From assembly GCA_036426205.1 (NCBI GenBank), contig CM071570.1, positions 5,637,562-5,701,561 of the forward strand: a DNA stretch of 64,000 nt, written 5' to 3'. A program made the position numbers and the translations under genes. Below the pieces are notes generated by a model. It was not told the origin of the DNA. It did no database searches and saw only the letters and a program-made list of their open reading frames with translations. Source of the stretch: Ascaphus truei (lineage: Eukaryota; Chordata; Amphibia; Anura; Ascaphidae). This document shows, piece by piece, positions 24,467 through 34,268 of this stretch. Each line of letters opens with the position of its first letter. Position 1 is the first letter of the stretch.

Positions 24467-24577
24467 GTTACATTTCCAGGTGATCACACATCCCCGTGGC
24501 CTTGGCATGCCTCCGTTTCCTTGCACATGGATCAGCTGATGGGGAGTGAATCATTGGAATGCACGATTGCCATTTCG
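24467..24577 (+). other. Exon-like segment of unknown identity
   Basis: A 111-nt stretch has an acceptor (cttgtcactattacag), a strong donor (TTTCG|gtaaga) and one frame open throughout (37 codons, phase 0 at both ends). The peptide contains SPWPWHASVSLHM, faintly like the N-terminal PWPWQVSL block of chymotrypsin-fold proteases. It lies antisense to KIF6. I could not find a partner exon, so this may be chance. Confidence 0.2.
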
Positions 24578-25154
24578 GTAAGATATGAACACAAGCACTT
24601 ACAGAAGTGTGCGGCTGTCACCGAGATTATGTTTCTTAGAGCACCGGTGAAGCGACTCCTTTAAAGGGTCATTGGCAAAATGCATTCGGAGCTATTGTTA
24701 TTCACAAAGACAAAAACAATTGACTTATTGTAGATTAATAACGGTTGAAATTGTGGCAAAGACATTAAGGGTGAATTTAAGATTACTTTATTTATCAGTT
24801 ATTTGTTACTTTAGTTTCTAGTTTGAGAAAAATAAATGCATTTATATAAATGTTTTTTGTCCCACTGTGTACTACTGGAAAAGGGAACAATGACATTCTA
24901 TATCTACATAACATGACAACTGTACACGTGATTGATACTTATTGAGGGGGAGGCTTAGCGAGTAAGGACACTGGGGGTTATGCACAAAGCACTCAATATT
25001 GCGTGCAGCGCGATTCACAAAGCAATGATAACACTGCAGTATCACGCTTAAAAGGCTTGTTATCACCAACACACAGTCATTGCTAAAAAATTTGCGCCAT
25101 AAAGCATTTATCTCACTTAAAAACACTTATCACTCCCGACTGACTGATAACAAC

Positions 25155-25960
25155 GACACTGAGTTTGGAGCAGGGGAACCTGGTTCAATTCCCGGTGTCA
25201 GTTCCTTGTGACCGTGGGCAAGTCACTTGATCTCCCTGTGCCTCAGGCACCAAAATCATAGATTGTAAACTCATCTGGCAGCGCTATGTGAGAAAAAAAA
25301 CTATGATTATTAATCTTCTTGAAACAGGGTACCTAAGATAATCGAGGAAATGCTTTTACTTGGGCTCTGTGAGTGCTGCACTAAGTATGTGCCCACTGTG
25401 TACTAATGTAGCAGGGTCCCCCTTACCTGCCTACAGGAGGGAGAGCAGCCCCTGCATTGCTCCGTCGAATCGGGAGAAGTTGCGGTGGCCATTTTGGGAA
25501 TCAGGAACTACAATTCCCAGAAACCTCGGGCGAGAGTTACGACGGCCATCTTGGTCAGGGTTTCAGGTGCCCAGGGCACCCTCAGTACTTTGGGGGAACC
25601 ACCATTATTATTGTCATGGATTACCGTGTATTGTTATGTTGGTGTCATTATATTATTTATGATTAAAGTGTGTTTATATACATTGGTTGTATTATTATTA
25701 GTGAGTATTGGTTCCTATGAGGAGTCAATCCCGCCTACGCTGGGATCCTCATAGGTGGAGGCGCTGCACCGCGAGAGATAGCATCCCAGGCTCCCCTGGA
25801 GCGGAGGTTTCGGCTTCCTGTGAGCCTCACAGGTACAGCAGCACGCGTAAGCGCCTGCGGTTTCCCCCAGGCGTAGGGAAAGGGGGTTACATTAATATGA
25901 ATAAATATAGCCTTTGGAGCATTAGAAGTCTTTGATGCTTTCAAACGTACGAATCTATTC
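25155..25960 (+). mobile_element. tRNA-derived SINE composite, split by a solo LTR
   Basis: The segment holds a pol III box B (GGTTCAATTCC, about 25,182), CCTTGTGACCGTGGGCAAGT and CTGTGCCTCAGGCACC, then a tail with AGATTGTAAACTC. The part from about 25,316 (ATCTTCTTGAAACAGGG...) to 25,406 matches, inverted, the copy at 62,160-62,572. That match resumes after the LTR with GCCTTTGGAGCA near 25,911. The tRNA-like 5' head is truncated. Confidence 0.65.
25407..25891 (-). mobile_element. Solo LTR, internally deleted copy
   Basis: On the plus strand it runs TGTAGCAGGG...GGGGGTTACA. Inverted, it matches the 58.4-kb LTR, including GTGCAGCGCCTCCACC and TTCCCCCAAAG. At 485 bp it is less than half that copy's length. 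Flanks CTAA/TTAA fit a mutated 4-bp duplication. It sits inside the SINE composite. Confidence 0.7.
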
Positions 25961-26396
25961 TGATAGCCATGACTTATAAATAGGAAAAGGTACGGTATTA
26001 CTTGACCTCTGTAATGAAGTAAAAATGCATTAAACTTAAGCCTTTGAAGTCCCATCTACAACGAAAGTGATCTAAGGATAATGGCATGCTTACTAGGTCA
26101 CATCTAACGAACGCACTCCTATTTTAAAACAAATCAGGCGAATAAGTGAGTTTTAAATATTTATTTATTTTCACTTTCAACTTTTCCATGACAAACCAAA
26201 ACTTTGTAGGGGTTTTAACAATCATTATGTAATGTTTTTGGGTAGTAAGACTGTTTGCAGTCCTCGGTGCTATGGAAATGGTTCTTTCTGCTCATTATTA
26301 GCCGAACACATAAACAGATGTATCAGACATGCATGGTCTCTGGGAAGCAGCAATACAGGTTTCACTTTCATTTGCACTTTATTTTTTTATTACAGG

Positions 26397-26696
26397 TTTG
26401 AAGCAGGGGGTCTCTGGGGCGGAGCTGTATTAATTTCAGGAGGGGACCCCCTCCTTCCAGAGATACTTACTGCACCTCCGTAGCAGTGCTGGTATCTCTG
26501 CAGTCTGTCCCGCGTCACGTGGACCAATAGGAAGCTGTGATATCATCCGGTGCGACTACCTATTGGCCCGCGAGACCGGGACATTTAAACTGTTAAGAGA
26601 TACTTACCTTCATAGGGGGCGCAGGTATCTCTGGAAGCAGGGGGTCACCGGAGCTGAAATTAACACAGCTCCACTATGGAGACCCCCTACTTCAAA
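26397..26696. mobile_element. 300-bp palindromic MITE (TTTGAAGCAGGGGGTCTC)
   Basis: The left end TTTGAAGCAGGGGGTCTC and right end GAGACCCCCTACTTCAAA are 17/18 complementary. The interior has a second nested palindrome around CTATTGGCCCGCGAG and GGACCAATAGGAAG. Non-coding. Confidence 0.8.
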
Positions 26697-28021
26697 TCTA
26701 TAATAATCATTTAAAAAAAATAAACCTGTGTTTGTTTTTTAACCAGTTTCCAAGAGCACTACTGTTAAATATTGTGCCACTATTAAAGCAACGCATCGCG
26801 TTAACTGGAGCAGTAACGAGCATCTGTAGTTGATATGCTTAAATCTAATGTTAGAAACCCAATGAGAAATACAGCACTCATCTCTTCTCCCAAAATAATT
26901 ATACTCAAAAATAAAGACAGAACATTTTTTGCTCTGAAAAAATATATATTTGTTATATGTTGTTCCAATTACACAGATTGTATCAATGATATGGTTAAAG
27001 CAGTGGTGTCCAACCTTTTCTTGGTTAAGGAACCCTATATGAAATTCTGAGGAACCCCAACCCTCTCTAATAGCACGTCTGAGATCAGATGCATTGTAAG
27101 GAACCCCAACCCTCTCTAATAGCGCGTCTGATATCAGATATGCATCTGTAAGGAACCCCAACCCTCTCTAATAGTATAAAAAAAGAGGAAAGTTGCGCCA
27201 AAAGAGAGTTATCCTACTGTTCAGTATATGGCTCCTGTCCTTGACACAATGCAGTTCCGCAGCCTGAGTCTCTCAGAGGTGATTCACCAACCTCTGTGTG
27301 AATACTGGTAGAAAAAAGGGGGGTCCTCCGGCGCGTTGTTCTGCTTGTGGCTCCACGGCGGTTTTAGATATATAGGGTAAAGAAGAAGAGGGACCACAGT
27401 AAGGGACCAACACAGTGATTATACACACCTCTTCGTTTGATTGTGAGGGGGGGGGGGGGTGATTGGGGGTGTAGGAGATCAATGGAGAGATGAAAAATAC
27501 TGCGTGAATGAAAGGAGACACACTTACATCAGAGGTGTCTAGTATCTTGAATTCTTGTACTCTTTTCTTTATTTAGCTGTATTTTGGGGGTTGAGGTGAG
27601 GAAAAGCCTCCTGGTATCCTCCTTAGCCAAAAATATAAAGGGAAAAATAGTGCAATAAAATTTATTAACATGGAAAAAAGAGATTGAACACTTACAACGG
27701 CCGATAATTTCAGCATAGAGAGGAGATGCTGCCAGACTCCACAACGAATCCCTTCCTGGGTTGGAGTGGTTTGTCCTGGCTGTTTCCCTGTGGCAGATGA
27801 TTGCTGCGTTGATCTTCACTTCGGGTGGCTGGGATTGAAGGTTTCCAAGAGCCCTGCACAGGCTATGTCCTCCTCAAAGCGCCTGTCCCTCAGCATACCA
27901 GCATAACAGATTTCAGCTCCCTGCTCCGGTGCGCGTGCGCATGTCGCGACGGCGGGATCGCCGAGCCAGATAGTACAGGGAAATCAAGTCCCTCACTACG
28001 GTGGCTTGTAATGGCCAAAAA

Positions 28022-28057
28022 ACGTCAAACCGTTTCGCCAATGCTTCCTCAGTGAAC
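28022..28057 (-). ncRNA. Hammerhead-like motif, left arm (degenerate)
   Basis: The minus strand has CTGAGGA, a short AGC...GC stem, GAAAC and GGTTTGACG. The upstream TTCA pairs only partly with TGACG. This is the mirror of the better motif in the right arm. Confidence 0.4.
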
Positions 28058-28060
28058 ACA

Positions 28061-28096
28061 CGTCACTGAGGAAGCATTGGCGAAACGCGTTTGACG
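28061..28096 (+). ncRNA. Hammerhead-like ribozyme motif, right arm
   Basis: In order: outer strand CGTCA, core CTGAGGA, a 9-nt AGCATTGGC that can make two G-C pairs, core GAAA, self-complementary CGCG, TT (triplet GTT, which fits the NUH rule), and TGACG, which pairs perfectly with CGTCA. The order is that of a type I hammerhead with minimal stem III. Stem II is weak and has an extra A after CTGAGGA, so activity is doubtful. Confidence 0.5.
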
Positions 28097-30299
28097 TTTT
28101 TTGGCCATTACAACCACCGTAGATGAGGACTGATTTCCCTGTACTATCTGGCTCGGCGATCCCGCCGTCTGCGCATGCGCACGCGCACGGCGCACCGGGC
28201 AGGAGCTGAAATCTGTATGCTGTGTATGCTGAGGGACAGGCCGCTTTTGAGGAGGACATAGCCTGTGCACGGGCTCTTGGAAACCTTCAATCCCAGCCAC
28301 CCGAATGAAGATCAACGCAGCAATCATCTGCCCACAGGGAAACAGCCAGGACAAACCACTCCAACCCAGGAAGGGATTCGTGTGGAGCTGGCAGCATCTC
28401 CTCTCTATGCCTGAAATTATCGGCCGCTTGTAAGTGTTCAATCTCTTTTTCCATTGTTAATAAATTTTATTGCACTATTTTTTCCCTTATATTTTTTTGC
28501 TAAGGAGGATACCAGGAGCGTTTTCCTCACCCTCAACCAAATACAGCTACTAAAGAAAAGAGTACAAGAATTCAAGATACTAGACACTCTGATGTAATGT
28601 GTGTCTCCTTTCATTCAGCAGTATTTTTCATCTCTCCATTGATCTCCTACCACCCCCAATCACCCCCCCCCCTCACAAATCAAACGAAGAGTGTGTATAA
28701 TCACTGTGTTGGTCCCTTACTGTGGTCCCCTCTCTTCTCTCCTTTACCTATATATCTAAAACGCCGTGGAGCCACAAGCAGAACAACGCGCCGGAGGACC
28801 CCCCTTTTTTCTCTCTAATAGTATGTCTGAGATCAGATGCATTGTAAGGAACCCCAACCCTCTCTAATAGTGTGTCTGAGATCAGATGCATTGTAAGGAA
28901 CCCCAACCCTCTCTAATAGCGCATCTGATATCAGATATGCATTGTAAGGAACCCCAACCATATATAATAGCGTGTCTGAGATCAGATGCATTGTAAGGAA
29001 CCCCAACCCTCTCTAATAGTGTGTCTGATATCAGATGCATTGTAAGGAACCCCAACCATATATAATAGCGTGTCTGAGATCAGATGCATTGTAAGGAACC
29101 CCAACCCTCTCTAATAGTGTGTCTGATATCAGATATGCATTGTAAGGAACCCCAACCATATATAATAGCGTGTCTGAGATCAGATGCATTGCACATTCTT
29201 CTGTATTTGGTACAATTTTAAAATGACGTGAAAATTAGAGAGAACCTGTAACAGGGCCTTAACTACTGTGTAAAAGGGGCTTCATTAGGAAGCCTGTATT
29301 GGTCTGAGGAATCCAGCAGGGAGCTGGTTAACTGCAGCTTCAGACAATTAACCAGTCTCCACCTGGCTCATCAGACAGGTAGAAAAGCCTCCTGCTGTAA
29401 CTACAGGGGAGATCTCTTGAGCACAGGAGGACTGTGCTGTCCGCAAGACACCAGGAACCAGACCTCTATTCCAGGACACAGCTGGCCATGGCACCCACCA
29501 GAGGGTGACCCCCCAACGGACACAACCCATACCCACAGATTGACATAAATAGCCCCCTGGCTTATAGGTTCCTCTTTGAACTTTGGGGTCAAAGGTTGGA
29601 AAGAGGCTTATCCTCCCAGCCCTGCAGATAGGGACAGGGAAAGTGAGTTAGCCATTACAAAGGGATAGGATGTTTATTTATCTTTGTGTTTCCTTAAACG
29701 ATAGTTTTTAAAGTGACGGGCTAAATAAATGCCAGGGTTTAATTTCCCCAAACCTGTCTCCCTGGTTGTACCTCTGCACGTGTCTCTTTAAGAACCCATT
29801 AGGGATGCCCGGGGAACCCAAGGGTTCCTAGTTGAAAAACACTGGGTTAAAGTATGCTGCTTGAAAAAGTACAATTGCTACAACTATTGCTGGCACTTGA
29901 AGTATGCATTGCAATAAGTGCCAGCTGGAGAGCATCCCTCTTATTGACGTCACAGCTTTATTCTAACAAGATATTTCTCTGCTGTTACTGTAAGTCAACC
30001 GTATCATATAGCCGTATAATGCCGCATAATAGCACAGGTTTGCGTTGGTTACTAACAATAGAGCACATCAGCTAGCTCTGGGGAGAACAGCACAAAGAGA
30101 ATGTTTCACTTCACAAACATGTGGGAAATGACCCTCTCTCATACGTAGAAGTGCACATATTTATCCCGTGCATAGGGGATCAAAGAAATACGTCGGATAA
30201 ATGCAAGATAACGTAATAATACCTCAAGAAGAAATGAGTATTAAAAATGCAGTATTTTATACGTTTATTATGATATACATTTCCTTATTTATTTTTGAT

Positions 30300-30515
30300 A
30301 TGATGACCTTATTGCATATAGCGCGTTTCTCCCAGCGGGACTCCAAGCGCTTCACAAGTACAGTCCGTGGCACATAGGGATGTGACAGATGTGGTCCCTG
30401 CCCCGTGGAGCTTACAATCTATGTGTTTGGTGCCTGAGGCACAGGGAGATAAAGTGACTTGCCCACGGTCACAAGGAGCCGACACCGGGAATTGAACCAG
30501 ACCCCCCTCTTCCAG
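30300..30515 (-). mobile_element. tRNA-derived SINE copy
   Basis: Inverted relative to the 25.2-kb copy. It has GGAATTGAACC (box B complement) near 30,488, GTGCCTGAGGCACAGGGAGA, and the tail complement CCCGTGGAGCTTACAATCTA. A second end motif, AAGCGCTTCACAA, is shared with 62.2 kb. The tRNA-like head is missing. Confidence 0.75.
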
Positions 30516-30960
30516 CCCTGTCTTGTATCCTTTAAGTTGCTGGAAGTCCGAATGCACCCGAGTGCCGCCAGTCTTCTGGTATCACCATGAGAAGTGATCT
30601 ACAGAGGTGGACCTCACAGGTCTCTTCTTCCAGTGTACTTCTCAGCATCACAAGCTAAACCTACACTCCTCGTGGTCCAGTGTAGCTTGTAGAACCGTTG
30701 AACTGTACATACGTATTACGGCCAAAACAAACACAAAAGATGCAGGTTGCAAATGATAAAAGTAAAACAAATGATCAAAGTTTTGATTTTAGAATAGAAA
30801 TTGTAATTTAATACACAGGCAAATCTCCAAATCGGTCCTAAATGAGAATAGAAATGTACGGTAATTGGTAGAGTACGTGGACTATGGTAAATAAAACAAA
30901 CTATATTTGAGACAGTCTCTTTTCAAATATATATTAACAATGTGAAAAATGTCCTGTAAT

Positions 30961-31236
30961 GCACAAGTGTGCAAACTGGGGGCGTGAGATTTTATTGGGG
31001 GCGCGCTGTGGTAATAGAGGCCTCGTGCTCTTCCCCAAGGCATTTAAATGAAATGCTGGTTGACCGCGCAAGGCCTCTGTAACTCACTTACCTTGATTCC
31101 GCCGGCTTTGGGCAACGTGTCGCCATGGCAACGCAGCATCATTTGACACCGGCGCAAAGGTAAGGGGGGGGGTGCGAACACTGGGGGAGAGCATGCAGGG
31201 GGGCACAGCACCAAAAGTGTGCGCACACCTGCTCTA
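30961..31236. mobile_element. Possible MITE with GTGTGC-containing inverted ends
   Basis: The left end ACAAGTGTGCAAACTGGGGG and, inverted, the right end GCAGGTGTGCGCACACTTTT are loosely complementary. The GC-rich interior has CGCCATGGCAACGCAGC, similar to motifs at 22.3-22.5 kb. Boundaries are tentative. Confidence 0.35.
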
Positions 31237-31825
31237 ATTCAATGCAAAGATAAGTCTGCATAACAATAATGAGAAATCACACAAATAAAGACAATAATAA
31301 GTACTGTATAAAAAGTTTAAGAAGAATATAAATCACTTCAATCTGTGGCCCCTATTTATTATTTAGGTGGGTAGCTAGTAGCTGGAACTAGTGGATGGTA
31401 CCCCATGTTCTGGTTAGGGATCAGGATTTGGGTTTGAAATTGAAACATAGCTAGTATATAGTATGCTGTTATGTATTCACTATAACCAGCTAGGAGGCAC
31501 ACGGTCCGCCCGTGGGGTTACCTTTTTATGTTAGAACATTAACACTCGTATTCACTCATTGAGAACGCTGACAATAGTATTTCAACTCTTATTGATATGA
31601 TTGTTAGTGTTTTGATTTTATGGTACATATATGTACATTGATGTAGTTATTAAAAGTTAATTGACTTCTCATTTTATATACGCTCTCTACATTTAGCAGT
31701 GTGCACAATATATAGGATCTCTTTCGTGTGCTCCTTTGCGCACACTTTATCTGGTTATCAGCATCTCCCAGGTGTCGCCTGCTTCTATATTCTCTATTTG
31801 GGCGAGTGTGGACTCTCCTTACAAT

Positions 31826-32040
31826 AGATGGGTAGCTGCACAGAAAGTATTTGAAGGCAAGACAGGAAAAAATAACTTTGTGCCTAGACTCCAGTGATGA
31901 CCAATCTAGTTATGTGAGCATTTCACAGCGATGTGTGTTGTAGCTGCATTGTAAGACAAAGCAGCATATTAAGTTGTAGAGGGTGTTTAGTTTGCTACGG
32001 TGAGTTTGGGGTCCTGTACCATATTCAGTGAGGTGGAATC
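31826..32040 (-). mobile_element. Fragment of LINE family B
   Basis: GAAGGCAAGACAGGAAA, AGTGATGACCAATCTAGTT and GAGGGTGT.AGTTTGCTA match, in the same inverted orientation, 63,450-63,620 in the LINE at the right end of the window. Only part of the C-terminal coding region is present. Confidence 0.75.
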
Positions 32041-32319
32041 AGAGTAATGCATAGCTGAGGCTGCTGACTGTACCTGAGATCAATAGGGGTATACATGCTT
32101 ATGCTTCAAATAAATGCACTCACTTCTGTGGGGAAATTAATGACAGCAGAGCTCTGGTGTCATCTTCCAGATGGTAGTATTTTATTATTAGCAAACTATG
32201 TAAGCAGAAGCTAGGAGCAATTGAGTGATATGTGCAATATTACGGGGGATGTGGCTTGAGAAAGTCAGATCCAGTACCATATGGGGACAAACTTTGTAAA
32301 AAAGGAAAAACAGTGACAC

Positions 32320-32461
32320 TTACAGATGTAGCAGACCTTAATGTTCCCCCTAGCTCGTTGCAGCGGGACACACAACGCGCCAACCAGATCAGACACCATT
32401 GTGTTTCAATTAGCCCCATGCAAAAAAGGTGCGCCAGCAATAGTACCTGCTGCATCTGTAT
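32320..32461. mobile_element. 142-bp MITE, second copy of the 2.7-kb element
   Basis: The ends TTACAGATGTAGCAGA and CCTGCTGCATCTGTAT are inverted repeats matching 2,683-2,822 in sequence and length. Confidence 0.6.
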
Positions 32462-33539
32462 TGTGATGATGTCCACTGGGCCAATGACTGCGATGGTGAG
32501 TAACCAGAGCACCTTTTTCCTTCTGACGCTATTGAACAAACTCTTAATAAAGTTATAACTAGGCGGCATGCCATCCATTATCTGTTTCTTTGCTCTCGTT
32601 CGGGACATTTTTTAGTCCCAACACCATTGTCAGTGAGGACCTTACTATTTCAGGACAGTTGGTAACGTAAATGTCTTAAGCACCAAGCTATGCCTCCTCC
32701 AAAAATGTGTTGACTTGTGTTGGAACTGGCAACACATTTGCCTCAATATTAAAAAACATTACGGCCCATACTGTATTTACTAAGCAGTGTCATGAGACAC
32801 AATACGGCCCATTGAAGTAAATAGGCTGAAAGGGGACATCCAGCGCTGGGAGATGTTGCATAGCATAATGGCCCTTAATCTCTGGGAGCTTCAATTAAGA
32901 TCTGACCCAAAAGCATCTACATTTTCAGTTTGCTTTTTCCGCACAAACGGTATAAGCACATGGCATACAGCAGCCTGACAAATCATTTATTAGGAAAGGA
33001 TTCATTTTCAAAGAGAGGTTTTGGTAACTTCTTGTTAAAAATCCTTCCATATTTAACATACCTTCTCCCAACTGAGAGCAATTATTACTTGTTATTAGAC
33101 CGCTCAAAAGGAAATATGGGGAAAATGTTGGAAACGGAATGTATTTTTGGATCCCATGAAACATTGTTGATTTGACCAGAATCTCCGTTAATCTACTCAG
33201 ATATTTTAGTCTTCAATAAGAGTTAGCTCTCCATTACACGCAGCGACTCAGCCATTGGAAAACGTGAGCACAAACATTGCCTTGCAGAAAGGATGTTATG
33301 GATGGCCTTTCCTTGTGCTTCTTTCAAATGCAGTTGATTAATCTGGCACGGTGCTAAAAATAAGTGCTAGTATAACTCTAAACTCGCTATTTGCTGACAT
33401 TGGTAGAATAAACCCTCCGTACAGTTACCACATCTGTAAAGATCAAAAAGAATCTGGACACAACGTTGTACATGGTCTAAAAAAAATAAAATAATATTAA
33501 ATATTACGACATCTCACCAGTAATTTGAAAGATCTGCAA
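32462..33539. other. Unassigned
   Basis: No gene recognised. Minus-strand frames at 32.6 and 33.3 kb are open for 30-120 codons but show no domain and lack matched splice sites. Confidence 0.35.
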
Positions 33540-33652
33540 TTTATATATATGTGTATATATCTATTTATATAATGTTATCTATATATATCTTCTATATAAT
33601 ACTATATTTTCTAATATATATTATATATATCAAAATATATATAATATATATA
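33540..33652. repeat. AT-rich dinucleotide tract
   Basis: Interrupted TATA repeat directly abutting the Tc1 terminus at 33,653. Confidence 0.9.
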
Positions 33653-34268
33653 CGGGTGTGAAAAAGAAAGTCACCCTCTTTGATTCTTGGATTTCGATAT
33701 CAGGACATAATAACAATCATCTGTTCCTTAGCAGGTCTTAAAATTAGGTAAATACAACCTCAGATGAACAACAGCACATGACATATTACACCGTGTCATG
33801 TATTATTTAACAAAAATATGGAGAAGCTATGTGTGAAAAATTAAGTATACCTTATGATTCAATAGCTTGTAGAACCACCTACAGTATAGCAGCAATAACT
33901 TGAAGTAATCGTTTTCTGTATGACTATCACTCTCACATCGTTGTGGAGGAATTTTGGCCCACTCTTCTTTACAAGGTTGCTTCAGTTCATTGAGGTTTGC
34001 GGGCATGTTTATGCACAGCTCTCGTAAGGTCCAGCCACAGCATTTCAATCTGGTTGAGGTCTGGACTTTGACTGGGCCATTGCAACACCTTGATTCTTTT
34101 CTTTTTCAGCCATTCTGTTGTAGATTTGCTGGTGTGCTTCGGATCATTGTCCTGTTGCATGACCCAATTTCGGCCAAGCTTTAGCTGTCGGACAGATGGC
34201 CTCACATTTGACTCTAGAATACTTTGGTATACAGAGGAGTTTATGGTCAACACAATGACTGCAAGGTT
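33653..34268 (-). mobile_element. 3' half of a Tc1-like transposon
   Basis: The inverted-repeat end CGGGTGTGAAAAAGAAAGTC follows a TA at 33,651. Minus-strand translation shows VMQQDNDPKHTSKST (second catalytic Asp), VLQWPSQSPDLNQIEMLW (third catalytic residue, Glu) and the C-terminal DYFKLLL block. The N-terminal DNA-binding half is missing beyond 34,268, where the match to the 48.5-kb copy stops. Stops and frameshifts are present. The subfamily differs from the 10.5-kb element. Confidence 0.85.

Larger units (their letters stand above)
27311..28812. repeat. 1.5-kb near-perfect palindrome (about 745-bp arms, 7-bp spacer)
   Basis: The left arm 27,311-28,055 and right arm 28,063-28,812 are reverse complements with a few percent of mismatches and small indels. 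The spacer is ACACACG. The left arm continues outward for about 130 bp (27,183-27,310) with no counterpart on the right. No protein-coding frame was recognised. The differing arms argue against a simple duplicated-read artefact, though a fold-back assembly error is not excluded. Confidence 0.9.
27043..29190 (+). repeat. 49-bp minisatellite, split by a palindrome
   Basis: Units of CTCTCTAATAGTGTGTCTGA, GATCAGATGC, ATTGTAAGGAACCCCAACC occur about three times at 27,043-27,182 and about eight times at 28,812-29,190. Some units contain an extra ATA (GATATGCATT). The intervening 27,183-28,811 is foreign sequence; both junctions carry CTCTCTAATAGTAT. Confidence 0.9.
26992..29853. mobile_element. Candidate larger repeat with inverted ends, now a container
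   Basis: The left end TTAAAGCAGTGGTGTCCAAC...AGGAACCCT and right end AGGGTTCCTAGTTGAAAAAC...GGGTTAAAG are imperfect inverted repeats. Between them lie a 49-bp array, a 1.5-kb palindrome, and about 600 bp (29,191-29,800) with no recognised content. That these are the two ends of one element is inference. Confidence 0.35.

Noticed and set aside
25155..25260. A functional tRNA gene suggested by GGTTCAATTCC
   Set aside because: Only box B is present without a cloverleaf; it belongs to a dispersed SINE with four copies here.
32240..32608. 122-codon minus-strand membrane-like protein
   Set aside because: It covers a MITE and AT-rich flank; no family resemblance or splice context.
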